DNA of 64,000 nucleotides, from positions 62,001 through 126,000 of IMG/VR virus record IMGVR_UViG_3300005289_000052. One strand, written 5' to 3'. The DNA is from a virus. The position numbers and the translations under genes are program-made. Below are positions 18,291 to 27,212 of this stretch, piece after piece. The notes under the pieces are model-generated. The model made no database searches, was not told the DNA's origin, and was given only the letters and a program-made list of their open reading frames with translations. Position 1 is the stretch's first letter. Each line of letters opens with the position of its first letter.

Positions 18291-20798
18291 ATGATTCGAG
18301 AGATGATCAAATTCGACGGCACTCGTGAGCCGTTCATTGCAGAGAAACCTGCACGTTGGACGCAATGGGGTGCCAAGAAGCTCGGTAAACGCGTGGACTG
18401 GCCAAGTATCCTCGTGGAAGCAGTAAATGAATGTCCTCCTGTACTCTCCACTCTGGAGTTCCAGGAGAAGCTGGTAGATGTGACCCTTCGCGGTGAGTCG
18501 TGGGCGCACTACTTGATGGCCGGTCGCCTTTATGCCCCGCTCATCATGAAACAGACCTTCGGCGCCGAAGTACCAACCATCCGCGAGCTGCATGAAAAGC
18601 TGGCTCTGATGGGTTACATGTACCGTCTGGACTACTCGGAAGCAGAATACGCCGAGTGCCAGAAGCTGATCGATCACAAGAAAGACCAGACTTACCCACA
18701 CTTCCGCAGCGAATACATCTACAAGAAGTACGCGTTGCAGAATCGCATCGGCAAATCCAAGCAAGTCTTCGAAACGCCGCAGTTCGTTTACATGCGTATG
18801 GCGATGGCCCTCTCCGAAGAGCAGCCGCGTGAACGCCGCATGCGTGACGTAGCCAAGTTCTACGAGCACCTTTCCGACGCCCGCATCAATGCCCCGACTC
18901 CGAACTACGTGAACCTGGGTACTCCACTGCGTGGCTTCGCTTCTTGCTGCATCTACAGCAACGAAGACACCGCTGCCTCGATCGGCATCGGCCTGCACAT
19001 TGCTTACACCATGACCTACATGTCCGCAGGTTGTGGTACTCACCTGAACACGCGTTCGCTGGGTGAGCCTGTCCGTGGTGGCATGATCCGTCACCAGGGC
19101 AAACTACCGTACATCCGTGCTACCAAGGCCATGGTTGAAGCCAACCTGCAAAATGGTCGTGGTGGTGCTGACACGCTGACCTACAGCATGTTCGATCCTG
19201 AGAACGAAACCCTCCTGCAACTCCAGAACCCGATGTCGGTGGAAGAGAAGCAGATCCGTGGCATCGACTACTCGGTCACTGTCAGCAAGTTCATTGCGCG
19301 CTTCGCTGGCGCCAAAGGCAAACTGTTCAAGTTCAACAGCTTCACTGCTCCTGATCTGTACGATGCCTTCTACTCGGCTGACTTTGCCAAGTTCGAAGAA
19401 CTGTACGCCAAGTACGAAGCAGACCCGCTGTTCGTCAAGGACTACTTCAACGCTCGTGAGCTGGTGCTGGTAGCTCTGACCGAAGCCTTGGAAACTGGTC
19501 GCTACTACCTGACCTGGGCTGACGAGATGAATCGTCACACCCCGTTCTACGACGAGATCTTCGCATCCAACCTGTGCCAAGAAATCATGCTGCCTCAGCG
19601 TGGTTACAAACACATGCTGGATCTGTACTCGGAAAGTGCGGTCGGTTACATCCGCCTGACCACTACCGATGGCAATCGCATGGAACTCGAAGCACCTCAG
19701 AAGGTGTGGGTAGACCGTGAGCTGCCGATGCACATGCCAGTGGGGCGCATTGCTCGACCAGCCATTGCGGCTATCGAACTGCAACCAGGTGAAAGCTTCC
19801 GTACTGTGAAGGACGGTCTGACTTACACTGTGGCTACCGTCGATGAGATCAAGAAAGAACCGGAAGTTGCCATGTGCAACATTGGCGGTATCGTTCCTGC
19901 GAACATCGAGAACGATGCTCAGTACGCCGAAGTGGCTTACTACACCCTGCTGATGATCGACATCTGCATTCACAAAGCCGAATACGAGTTGCCACACATT
20001 GGCTTCACGTCCAAGGCTCGGATGAACGCTGGTGTAGGTCTGATGGGTGTCGCTACCTGGATGGCGAAGAACAACCTGAAGTACTCCAGTCAGGAAGGCA
20101 AGAACGCTCTGTTCCACCTTGACGAAACCCACATGTACCACTTGATCACTCAGTCGATCCAGTTGGGCAAAGAGCGTGGCAATGCTCCGTGGATGCACCG
20201 TACCAAGTGGCCAGAAGGTTACCTGCCGCAAGACACTGCCAACCAGAACGTTCTGGAACTGGTAACGGTTGCTCCTGCTCGTGACTGGGCACCAGTGCGG
20301 CAAGCGTTGATCGACAACGAAGGCATGCGCTTCTCCTGCGTCAACTCCCACATGCCAGGTGAGTCCAGCTCGAAAGCTGCTGGTCAACCAAACGGTCGCT
20401 ACCCTGTTCGTGACACCGTCATGACCAAAACCGACAACGGCATCGTGTCGCGTTGGGCTGCACCGGAAGGCGACATCTGGGGTGATCGCTACGAGATTGC
20501 GTGGGACTTGGATTACACCCACCAGATCGACAGCTACGCCGTAGGCCAGTACTGGACTGACCAAGGTCAATCCGTAGACCAATGGCGCCGCCTGCCACCA
20601 GGTGAAACTGTAGGTTCTGCTGAGTTGCTGCAAGGCTTCTTCCGCATGACCAAGTACGGCCTGAAATCGCGCTACTACTACAACACGCTGACCACCGCAC
20701 CGAAGCGGATGGAGAACGGCGAGATCGTGATGGTCGAAGTGCGCAACACCGACAAAGCACCCGAAGCTGACTGCGGGGCCGGTGGCTGCAAGATGTAA
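18291..20798 (+). CDS. nrdA: Ribonucleotide reductase, large subunit (class Ia)
   Basis: The catalytic subunit reduces ribonucleoside diphosphates to deoxy forms for phage DNA synthesis. The 835-residue chain shows the redox-active cysteine in FASCC (C219/C220), the radical-site motif NLCQE near residue 430, and a C-terminal C-x4-C pair (C828, C833) that passes electrons from thioredoxin or glutaredoxin. The N-terminus is short and resembles only part of an ATP cone, so allosteric control may be reduced. AAGG lies 9 bases before the ATG. It is followed by the small subunit gene after a hairpin. Confidence 0.93.
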   Translation: MIREMIKFDGTREPFIAEKPARWTQWGAKKLGKRVDWPSILVEAVNECPPVLSTLEFQEKLVDVTLRGESWAHYLMAGRLYAPLIMKQTFGAEVPTIRELHEKLALMGYMYRLDYSEAEYAECQKLIDHKKDQTYPHFRSEYIYKKYALQNRIGKSKQVFETPQFVYMRMAMALSEEQPRERRMRDVAKFYEHLSDARINAPTPNYVNLGTPLRGFASCCIYSNEDTAASIGIGLHIAYTMTYMSAGCGTHLNTRSLGEPVRGGMIRHQGKLPYIRATKAMVEANLQNGRGGADTLTYSMFDPENETLLQLQNPMSVEEKQIRGIDYSVTVSKFIARFAGAKGKLFKFNSFTAPDLYDAFYSADFAKFEELYAKYEADPLFVKDYFNARELVLVALTEALETGRYYLTWADEMNRHTPFYDEIFASNLCQEIMLPQRGYKHMLDLYSESAVGYIRLTTTDGNRMELEAPQKVWVDRELPMHMPVGRIARPAIAAIELQPGESFRTVKDGLTYTVATVDEIKKEPEVAMCNIGGIVPANIENDAQYAEVAYYTLLMIDICIHKAEYELPHIGFTSKARMNAGVGLMGVATWMAKNNLKYSSQEGKNALFHLDETHMYHLITQSIQLGKERGNAPWMHRTKWPEGYLPQDTANQNVLELVTVAPARDWAPVRQALIDNEGMRFSCVNSHMPGESSSKAAGQPNGRYPVRDTVMTKTDNGIVSRWAAPEGDIWGDRYEIAWDLDYTHQIDSYAVGQYWTDQGQSVDQWRRLPPGETVGSAELLQGFFRMTKYGLKSRYYYNTLTTAPKRMENGEIVMVEVRNTDKAPEADCGAGGCKM

Positions 20799-20804
20799 TT
20801 GATA

Positions 20805-20824
20805 GGGGCTCCTTCGGGAGCCCC
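20805..20824 (+). terminator. Hairpin with TTCG loop between nrdA and nrdB
   Basis: GGGGCTCC-TTCG-GGAGCCCC is a perfect stem with a stable tetraloop and no T-tract. It may stabilise or partly end the nrdA message rather than stop transcription fully. Confidence 0.6.
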
Positions 20825-20854
20825 GACACTTAACGAACATTAGGGTAAAGGCCA

Positions 20855-22024
20855 GTGTCTAAACCAATCATGCTGGAGTTGGGGTTTCCAACTACTCCGC
20901 CGGTAATCGACGAAGCAATTTTCAACATCTACAAGAAAGACTATCAGAACACCAGCCTGTGGCTTGGGGAAGCCCCTGGGTTGTTCGATACGGTCAATAA
21001 GCAATTCCCAGACGTCTGGAAAGCTTACAAAACCATGAAGTCGCTGGACTGGGACGAGAACGAAATTCCGTTCTCTTCCTGCAATGCTGAGTTCAAGAAC
21101 CCACTGCTGCGTACCAAAGCGCAGAAGATGATCAAGTCGTTGGCTTGGCAATGGGAAGCAGACTCGGTAGCGTCCCGCAGCATCTCGCACATCGTCAGTC
21201 TGTTCAACCCAGCTCCTGAGCTGTGGGCAGCCTGGCAGCGTATTTCGGACAACGAGGTGGTTCACGCCGCTACGTACTCCGAGATCGTTCGCGCCTCGTT
21301 CGATAACCCACGTGAAGTCATCGGTAAGATCCTTGCGATCACCGAAGCCATGCAACGTCTTGAGACGGTAGCACGGGAATTCAAGTGGATTCGTGAGCGT
21401 GGCCTGCGATTCCAACTGGGTGAAGTACCAAACGACCAGGAAACCTACAACGCCACGTTCATGTTCTCGTTCGTGATGTTGGTCTTGGAACGTCTCCAGT
21501 TCATGGCGTCCTTCGCAGTAACATTCGCCCTGGCACACGAAGACCTGTTCATCCCAATCGGGAAGATGGTCCAGAAGATCGCCCAGGACGAATACGAGGT
21601 TCACACCGGCCTCGACTTCACCGTCCTTTATATGGAGATGCAGACCGAGCGTGGGCAGATCGCCTACCAGCAACTGCGTCCTCGTATGAATGCAATCCTC
21701 AACGAAGTGATTGCTACCGAAATGAACTGGTCGGACTTCGTCTTCCTGGACGACGAGACCGGCGAATACGTCGAAGACCTCAAACACTGCAACCGCAAGC
21801 AGCTCAAAGACTTCGTACTGTTCAACGCCACGTTCATCGCGCGCTCCATGCGCCTGGACATGGAATACCCACAAATCGAAAACCTGCCGCTCCATTACAT
21901 GAAGACCTGGATGGACATGGGCGATACTCAGCCTTCTCCACAAGAGCAAGCCAACGCTCAGTACAAGGTCAACGTGGTTGTGCGTGACGATGCGGACGTG
22001 GAGTTCGATGTCTCCGGCTTCTGA
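20855..22024 (+). CDS. nrdB: Ribonucleotide reductase, small subunit (class Ia)
   Basis: The small subunit houses the di-iron centre and tyrosyl radical. Metal ligands are visible: Asp in EADSVASRS, Glu and His in DNEVVHAATY, and Glu and His in QDEYEVHTG. The radical tyrosine is four residues after the first of these histidines, as Y122 in E. coli. The 389-residue length is normal. It follows nrdA by 56 bases and should act with it as an alpha2-beta2 enzyme. Confidence 0.93.
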   Translation: MSKPIMLELGFPTTPPVIDEAIFNIYKKDYQNTSLWLGEAPGLFDTVNKQFPDVWKAYKTMKSLDWDENEIPFSSCNAEFKNPLLRTKAQKMIKSLAWQWEADSVASRSISHIVSLFNPAPELWAAWQRISDNEVVHAATYSEIVRASFDNPREVIGKILAITEAMQRLETVAREFKWIRERGLRFQLGEVPNDQETYNATFMFSFVMLVLERLQFMASFAVTFALAHEDLFIPIGKMVQKIAQDEYEVHTGLDFTVLYMEMQTERGQIAYQQLRPRMNAILNEVIATEMNWSDFVFLDDETGEYVEDLKHCNRKQLKDFVLFNATFIARSMRLDMEYPQIENLPLHYMKTWMDMGDTQPSPQEQANAQYKVNVVVRDDADVEFDVSGF

Positions 22025-22034
22025 GGTTCAGCTC

Positions 22035-22157
22035 ATGGAAGACTTAGCTAGATTGTCGCTGTTGGCTCTTGCGGTAGGTAGTTCGATCTTCCTCGCGGCT
22101 TTGTGGTTGTTCTTCCGCGACGTAAAGACACAAGGTAGAAAGAATGGAACATCATGA
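22035..22157 (+). CDS. Small membrane peptide, 40 aa
   Basis: One hydrophobic segment (LALAVGSSIFLAALWLFF) is flanked by charged ends. GAGG is 8 bases before the ATG, which lies only 10 bases after nrdB. The end overlaps the next small gene. The role is unknown. Confidence 0.65.
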   Translation: MEDLARLSLLALAVGSSIFLAALWLFFRDVKTQGRKNGTS

Positions 22158-22248
22158 GTTCGGCGTGGCACACTACATCCTCGTTGTAATGATCGTGTGT
22201 ATTGTGCTCCTGAAGATCTCTGACTTTTGGAAAGGACGTAAAGAATGA
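22144..22248 (+). CDS. Small membrane peptide, 34 aa
   Basis: This peptide has one hydrophobic segment (YILVVMIVCIVLLKI) and a basic tail. AAGG precedes the ATG, and its TGA overlaps the next ATG as ATGA. Two membrane peptides in a row after nrdB suggest a small membrane module, but no function is apparent. Confidence 0.62.
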   Translation: MEHHEFGVAHYILVVMIVCIVLLKISDFWKGRKE

Positions 22249-22514
22249 AAATCGGTGAGAACTCATTCGACATCATTCGTGGTCTTCGCATCATCTACGA
22301 GTGTGGTCATTACCCCATTCGTCCTGAACACCGTGATGGCGTCGTAACTTTTGAAGACGGTACGATGCGTTACTTCAAAATCATCAACTCTTTGTGTATC
22401 CCTGAGGATGTCAGCAAATTGTTTAACGTCCACGGTATTGGTCAGGCTATCGTAGCCCGCACCAAAGATGCTAAGAACCTGACTTTCTATTCTGAGAACA
22501 ACGGGTTCTGCTAA
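22245..22514 (+). CDS. Hypothetical protein, 89 aa
   Basis: This soluble small protein has an alternating beta pattern and is unknown to me. AAAGGA lies upstream. It is the last gene of the reductase unit, before a shared terminator. Confidence 0.75.
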   Translation: MKIGENSFDIIRGLRIIYECGHYPIRPEHRDGVVTFEDGTMRYFKIINSLCIPEDVSKLFNVHGIGQAIVARTKDAKNLTFYSENNGFC

Positions 22515-22521
22515 CCAATAG

Positions 22522-22556
22522 CAAAAAAAAAAGAAGGGGTGCGAGCCCCTTCTTTT
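22522..22556. terminator. Bidirectional intrinsic terminator
   Basis: AAGAAGGGG/CCCCTTCTT is flanked by an A-tract on one side and a T-tract on the other, so it works in both directions between the convergent genes ending at 22514 and 22569. Confidence 0.88.
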
Positions 22557-22568
22557 TATGCCGCCTGT

Positions 22569-23198
22569 TTAGGACGGCATCAGTTGACAACGGTGAGACA
22601 GGTAGTAGAGGTTCGGATCTCGATTTGGATGTTCGCCACGCAGGGCGATATTGAACCGCACACCTTCCACCCGCTCGATCTTGTAGGTGTGTCGCATGGC
22701 TTTCTGGAGACAGAGGATCAGGTTGAAGCAATCCTGTTTGTCCGAAGGCAGGCGAGAGAAGCCACGATCAATGTCGAGGAACTTCGCTAGGTGCGCAGCA
22801 GCCCAGTGACGAATGGTGGAGTCGTACTCCATGTCAGCGATTTCTGGGCGATCGGCACACAGGTAATCATAACCGTGATTCACGGCATCCCACGTAGCGC
22901 GACGAGGGAGCATTACGATGTGGTGATCGAAGTCGTCCTGGGCGTGGAAGAACGCACCACGAATGTGGATATTGCGGTTGGAGAGGCAGGTGGGGTAGCG
23001 ACGAATGTGGTTCGCCAACTCTTCTTCTACACGGGCCTGAACCCGATCAAAGGTGGTGACATTATGTACACGGGCCTCGGGCCGAGCCAACTTGTTGTAG
23101 TGACTGTGTAGTTCTGCTAAACGAGCCAGATCTATTTCGTTCAGGATGTCACCACCGTCAACAGACAGGGTGATGTCAACACGGTTAAAACCAGCCAT
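22569..23198 (-). CDS. Hypothetical protein, 209 aa
   Basis: This is a soluble protein of unknown family and the last gene of the 31-kb minus-strand run. A DDFDHHIVML segment is metal-binding in look, but no fold could be assigned. The ribosome site is in the loop of CCCT-AAGG-AGGG (23205-23216). Confidence 0.78.
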   Translation of the reverse strand: MAGFNRVDITLSVDGGDILNEIDLARLAELHSHYNKLARPEARVHNVTTFDRVQARVEEELANHIRRYPTCLSNRNIHIRGAFFHAQDDFDHHIVMLPRRATWDAVNHGYDYLCADRPEIADMEYDSTIRHWAAAHLAKFLDIDRGFSRLPSDKQDCFNLILCLQKAMRHTYKIERVEGVRFNIALRGEHPNRDPNLYYLSHRCQLMPS

Positions 23199-23722
23199 TA
23201 TTTACCCTCCTTAGGGCATTGCATGAATTGAACGTCAGCGTGACCACCAGCGGTCACAGTCGGCACGATGTAGTACATGGTGTGGTGCTTGATGATCGCG
23301 TAAGACTGACCCACGTTAGCCCGCATCTGGTGATACAACGAGTCGGTCAACTTGATGCGATACTTGCGGGAACCGATCAACAACAGGGAAGTAGCACCTG
23401 CACCCAACTTCTCGTCTTCGATCTTGTCGTCCATCAGGTAGCCGCCGTAAACCACAGTCGCCGGATAGAGACCGACTGTCTTACGGTTGGTGCGCGACAT
23501 CACCATCGCCTGGAACTCACCCACGATTTTATCGTTAGGGTGTGCTTGGACGTCAATAACGCCTTCCTCGGGTTCTGGCTTTGGTGTCCCGGCACGCTTC
23601 TCGTCCAGAACCTTTTGAAGCATTGCGATCTGCTCTTCGAGAGCTTTCTCGGTCCAGTCTTTGTAATCGTGTCCACAACGACACGGAGTATCCCAGCATT
23701 TAACGCAGTCAGACATTCCCAT
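23198..23722 (-). CDS. Hypothetical protein with N-terminal Cys cluster
   Basis: The first 20 of 174 residues hold C-x2-C-x4-C-x-C followed by His, a likely zinc-binding knuckle. Residues 25-45 are helical and a soluble beta domain follows. The role is unknown. It overlaps the genes on both sides. Confidence 0.75.
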   Translation of the reverse strand: MGMSDCVKCWDTPCRCGHDYKDWTEKALEEQIAMLQKVLDEKRAGTPKPEPEEGVIDVQAHPNDKIVGEFQAMVMSRTNRKTVGLYPATVVYGGYLMDDKIEDEKLGAGATSLLLIGSRKYRIKLTDSLYHQMRANVGQSYAIIKHHTMYYIVPTVTAGGHADVQFMQCPKEGK

Positions 23723-24452
23723 CGGTGGGTTCCTTTTTAATGGTCACCATAACGGTGAAAGATTTGATATCCCGATCCTCAGAAGAGAACGAGATGCGCC
23801 ATTGTCCCAGCGCTTGCCGGAAACGAATGGATGACTTGTTAACCGTGGCGTAGAACTCCACACCACCGTTCTTGTACGTGCGGGCTTCCCGCAGATTCAT
23901 CTTGATGCGTTGTTCCATGGTCCGATGAGCACGACCATCGTGTCTGGTTATTTCAACCAGCGTAACGTTCAACACTTCACACCCAGGGAACTCGGCGTTG
24001 ATGTTGACGTTGTCGTTACGGGGTACAGTTACCCGCTTGACTTTGAGGTATTCTTTCTTGGTTGTACGTTTTCCTTCTTTCTTACGTAAGGGTTGCATCC
24101 AGCGACCTTGTGCCTTGAGCAACTGCTCTTGGTTGAGGATCACGGGAAGTCCGAGGGTTGGCCATTCGTAGTCAGTAGCGTTGCACTGCTTAAACGTAGC
24201 CTTAGTGTCCTCGAGGAAGTTTGCTTTTTCAGGACCAGACCAACGAGCCAATACCTGAGGACAGGAACCGAAACGTCGGAAGAACATTACTTGGGTGTTG
24301 GGATGGTGGTCGTAGCCCTTGTGGTAGGTGCGCATTACCACAAAGATGCTACCGCGACCAACCAGCCATGCGTTGATCTTTGCCTTAGCCTCCACGTGGA
24401 GTGCTCGTGGTTGGGCGAAGTAACGGCGGATGTTGGGATGTTGAGGGATCAT
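23709..24452 (-). CDS. Hypothetical basic protein, 247 aa
   Basis: This soluble, strongly basic protein has no family that I know. The basic stretch LRKKEGKRTTKKEYLKVKR suggests nucleic-acid contact, by inference. It is joined to the next gene by a TAATG stop/start overlap at 24450-24454. Confidence 0.75.
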   Translation of the reverse strand: MIPQHPNIRRYFAQPRALHVEAKAKINAWLVGRGSIFVVMRTYHKGYDHHPNTQVMFFRRFGSCPQVLARWSGPEKANFLEDTKATFKQCNATDYEWPTLGLPVILNQEQLLKAQGRWMQPLRKKEGKRTTKKEYLKVKRVTVPRNDNVNINAEFPGCEVLNVTLVEITRHDGRAHRTMEQRIKMNLREARTYKNGGVEFYATVNKSSIRFRQALGQWRISFSSEDRDIKSFTVMVTIKKEPTDGNV

Positions 24453-24790
24453 TAGGCACCTTTACTACGCTGGGTCAGGAGTTGGATTTCACGAGGGATC
24501 GAACGGGCAGACGGAATAACCGCCATGTAGTAAGTGCCCCCGAAGAGAGTAACCTTAACCACTGTACCCGGAACCAATTTCCACGCCTCAGCATGTTTCG
24601 CTTTGACGTAGTACAGACGACCGTTCAACATCACGATTGCCGTCTCTTGGAACTTGCTGACCTTGATACCTGAAATCTCACCGCGATCAACTTCACGAGC
24701 CCCACGCTGACGAACCAAATCCATAGGGATGTTCATCTCTGCTTCACGTGGATCGTTTACAACAGTGTTACGACCATACTTCGAGGACAT
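24452..24790 (-). CDS. Hypothetical protein, 112 aa
   Basis: This small soluble protein has a beta-rich core that resembles an SH3 or OB barrel in pattern only. I chose ATG 24790, with AAGGAA 9 bases upstream, over a frame extending to 25015 that would overlap the upstream gene heavily. Confidence 0.72.
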   Translation of the reverse strand: MSSKYGRNTVVNDPREAEMNIPMDLVRQRGAREVDRGEISGIKVSKFQETAIVMLNGRLYYVKAKHAEAWKLVPGTVVKVTLFGGTYYMAVIPSARSIPREIQLLTQRSKGA

Positions 24791-24815
24791 CTTAACTATT
24801 CCTTGTAAAAGACTT

Positions 24816-25331
24816 TTACTTTCCCTTCTGAGGGAATCGTTTATGCAGCTCTTCGATAATTGCAGGGATCGACAGGATATGAACCGGTGCCGGACCTTCG
24901 CGCAATGTATCTTTAGCCAGACAGGTTGCTTTGCGGATGTCATCATCGTGAACATCCATCGCGGCGTACAGTACTTCTTCGGTTTCCACGTAGTTACCGC
25001 GAATACCCACCACACCCTGACCCCACGGAATTACCCGCTTGGCCAAGCTTGCTTTCTTCCCAACCGATGACTCAGCCCGAGTCCACTCTTCAATGCGACC
25101 GGAGTGGGTAATCAGCCAGCCACGCAGCGCGCCTTCACCACAGTTCTCGAAGGAAGTATCACCATCGAGGTAAGCGATCAGGTTGAAGGCGTTAGCAGCC
25201 AACGGAACCAGAAAGCCATGCGGTGTGTACAGTGCATCAACAGACAACTTCATGCGCAGTCCGTTTACGCGGTAGAGATCCGAGATGAATGCGATCTCGT
25301 TACCGTTCATCAGGATAAAGTTGTCGTTCAT
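24816..25331 (-). CDS. Hypothetical protein, 171 aa
   Basis: The family of this soluble protein is unknown. It starts by ATGA overlap with the gene upstream, which looks like an Ntn hydrolase. Alternating strands early on and a helical end are all that can be said. Confidence 0.75.
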   Translation of the reverse strand: MNDNFILMNGNEIAFISDLYRVNGLRMKLSVDALYTPHGFLVPLAANAFNLIAYLDGDTSFENCGEGALRGWLITHSGRIEEWTRAESSVGKKASLAKRVIPWGQGVVGIRGNYVETEEVLYAAMDVHDDDIRKATCLAKDTLREGPAPVHILSIPAIIEELHKRFPQKGK

Positions 25332-25912
25332 TTGCGAACCCTAGTTTTCTTCTGGGTGGGTACGGTGCGAGGAAACTTCTTCAAGTCAGCCAGGTTGTAG
25401 AAATCACAACCCATCCCACACGTTGCTGTTTGCTTGCCCAAGCGATTAATGATCTCAACCGCACCCAGGCCTGCCTTGTGGTAGGTGTTGGCGAAGTTGA
25501 TCTCAGAACCGGTGCAGTGGAACCGATTGATGTCCTCGGCTCGAACGTTCAGTGCTTTCTCGTCTTTGTCCCACGAGATGAACCAGCAGTTCTCAGCGGT
25601 GACTAAATACAGACGCCTTGCGTTCCCGACGGCATAACCGGTCAGAATCATGGCTTCCTCATCGGTGAACTCCAATGGGTTGCCTTCGTCGTAGCCCAAA
25701 TAAAAAGCAGTGAGTCTGGTCGAGAGCAGGGTCTTAATCAGCGCCACGTCAGTCTTGTGGGGATCGGAACCCACGACACCAATGACGAAACGTTTCTCGT
25801 CTTCGATGTGCAACTTGTCACCGATCTCGCGATACTCAACACGAGTACCACAGTTGACCAGCATTTGTTTATCGGCGGCAATAACGCCATCCTTTATTAC
25901 GACCATCGACAT
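25328..25912 (-). CDS. Possible proteasome/HslV-like Ntn hydrolase
   Basis: The first 60 of 194 residues read like the start of a proteasome beta or HslV subunit: a short strand, GVIAADKQM in place of the usual G-x-A-D motif, a later GDKLHI, and RFVIGVVGSDPHKTD in place of the conserved IG-x-AG segment. The usual N-terminal catalytic Thr is not present after Met; Ser2 could replace it only if the initiator Met is removed. It could therefore be a peptidase or an inactive homologue. The ribosome site is in the loop of ACTC-AAGG-GAGT (25920-25931). Confidence 0.5.
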   Translation of the reverse strand: MSMVVIKDGVIAADKQMLVNCGTRVEYREIGDKLHIEDEKRFVIGVVGSDPHKTDVALIKTLLSTRLTAFYLGYDEGNPLEFTDEEAMILTGYAVGNARRLYLVTAENCWFISWDKDEKALNVRAEDINRFHCTGSEINFANTYHKAGLGAVEIINRLGKQTATCGMGCDFYNLADLKKFPRTVPTQKKTRVRK

Positions 25913-25980
25913 CTACTTGACTCCCTTGAGTAACGGCATAGAGAGTGAGGCTACGTGGGCCTCACTCCTTTGAGCCTAGC

Positions 25981-26241
25981 TTAGGCCTGGACGCGTTCTT
26001 CCAGGCAGCCACTGCGCGGTGCCTTCTTGGCAGGCGCGTAGCTTGGGTGTTCCGAATCTTTCAGGCTACCGTCAGCCAGGAAGTTCAGCTTGGTGCCGAC
26101 CACGGTATCTTTCGGCAGTTGACCGTCGCCGATTTCCAGCTCGATCAGTTCGTTCGAAGGGTTCATGACGGTGAGCTTGGTACCAGCGACTTTAACGAAA
26201 GTCAGGACGGTGTCTTTTTCCAGCGCTTGGGACAATTTCAT
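25981..26241 (-). CDS. Hypothetical protein, first gene after an early promoter
   Basis: This 86-residue, beta-rich soluble protein is unknown. I chose ATG 26241, with AAGGA upstream in a CCTTT/AAAGG hairpin, because the early promoter at 26286-26310 would lie across a start at 26286. Confidence 0.75.
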   Translation of the reverse strand: MKLSQALEKDTVLTFVKVAGTKLTVMNPSNELIELEIGDGQLPKDTVVGTKLNFLADGSLKDSEHPSYAPAKKAPRSGCLEERVQA

Positions 26242-26285
26242 GAACAGCTTTCCTTTTCTTAAAGGTTTTAGGTTGAGGTATTGCA

Positions 26286-26310
26286 CTAAGGTAATATGTA
26301 CCTCAGATTC
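26286..26310 (-). promoter_or_regulatory. Early-type phage promoter (variant CATATTAC)
   Basis: The minus strand reads CTGAGGTA-CATATTAC-CTTA, one base away from TATATTAC and with the same flanks as the other sites. It lies about 50 bases before the gene at 26241. Confidence 0.65.
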
Positions 26311-26312
26311 TT

Positions 26313-27167
26313 TTAATTCGAGCTGACCGGATCTTCCTTCGCCAGATCTGGACGGTAGTTCCTTTGGATCAACTTGAACTTGAGGATACGACGAATCCCT
26401 TTCACTTCACCATTAGGATAGACCATCATCCCGGTACGCTCTGGATCGGTGTAACGGATGAACACCACGGGATGCTCATTACCTTCCTGAATCAAATCAC
26501 CTTCTTTGAAGTGGTCTGCTTTCAGGTACTCGTTGTATTCCCGAATGAGCTTCTCTTCCCGCTCTTCTCGGAAAGACTTGTAATATGGATCAGGCTCCCA
26601 ACTGGCGGACACGTTCGGGATGATACCGGCTGTCCCGTAGATTGCGTAATAGGTGTAGGCGTAGTAGTGATTTACGTCACGTGCCTGTTGATGCAACCCA
26701 ATGATCTTGAACGGCAGCTCTGGCCAACCCTTGTCTTCGGAGTGTCGCAGTTTATGGAACACCCCGGTGGTGGTCAGATAGATAGGATTGTTGGAGCGAG
26801 CACAGTGACCCAAGAACAAACGCTTACCACGGTACTCTTCCCGGTCTTTATCCATCCGGTGAAAGTTATCCGCCAGCTTACGATTGAACTCATGGTTGTG
26901 CAGGATCAGGTCGTGATTACCTGCGTCTATAAACTCTACCCGTGCCTTGGAAGGAATCTCAGTGGCAAAGTTACCCTCTCGATCCGGCATGAAGTAGTGC
27001 ATTCGATTTTCTTTGAAGTCGAACTGTGTAACGTAGTAGATCTGATCACCACCCAGTTCGGTAATGTCTTGGTGTACCCGAATGCGGACAAAGCTTCCAC
27101 ACTCTTTCAATTCACGTGCAGCTCGCCGCAAATCGTTCTTGAACAGTTGGTCCCACAGAGAGCGCAT
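26313..27167 (-). CDS. Hypothetical protein, 284 aa
   Basis: This large soluble protein, rich in Tyr, His and Phe, is unknown. A palindrome TCCTTAAGGA (27177-27186) contains its ribosome site. It is the last gene of the unit upstream of the promoter near 26298. Confidence 0.78.
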   Translation of the reverse strand: MRSLWDQLFKNDLRRAARELKECGSFVRIRVHQDITELGGDQIYYVTQFDFKENRMHYFMPDREGNFATEIPSKARVEFIDAGNHDLILHNHEFNRKLADNFHRMDKDREEYRGKRLFLGHCARSNNPIYLTTTGVFHKLRHSEDKGWPELPFKIIGLHQQARDVNHYYAYTYYAIYGTAGIIPNVSASWEPDPYYKSFREEREEKLIREYNEYLKADHFKEGDLIQEGNEHPVVFIRYTDPERTGMMVYPNGEVKGIRRILKFKLIQRNYRPDLAKEDPVSSN

Positions 27168-27188
27168 AAGTTTCCTTCCTTAAGGAGT

Positions 27189-27207
27189 GGCGGGGGAATC
27201 CCCCGCC
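27189..27207 (-). terminator. GC-rich hairpin at gene end
   Basis: GGCGGGGG/CCCCCGCC with a 3-base loop follows the gene ending at 27213. No T-tract is present, so it may be a processing or stabilising structure. Confidence 0.55.
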
Positions 27208-27212
27208 TGAGT

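Noticed and set aside
19104-20840. Long open frame opposite nrdA
   Set aside because: It is the antisense of a certain enzyme gene, and is low in plausible structure.
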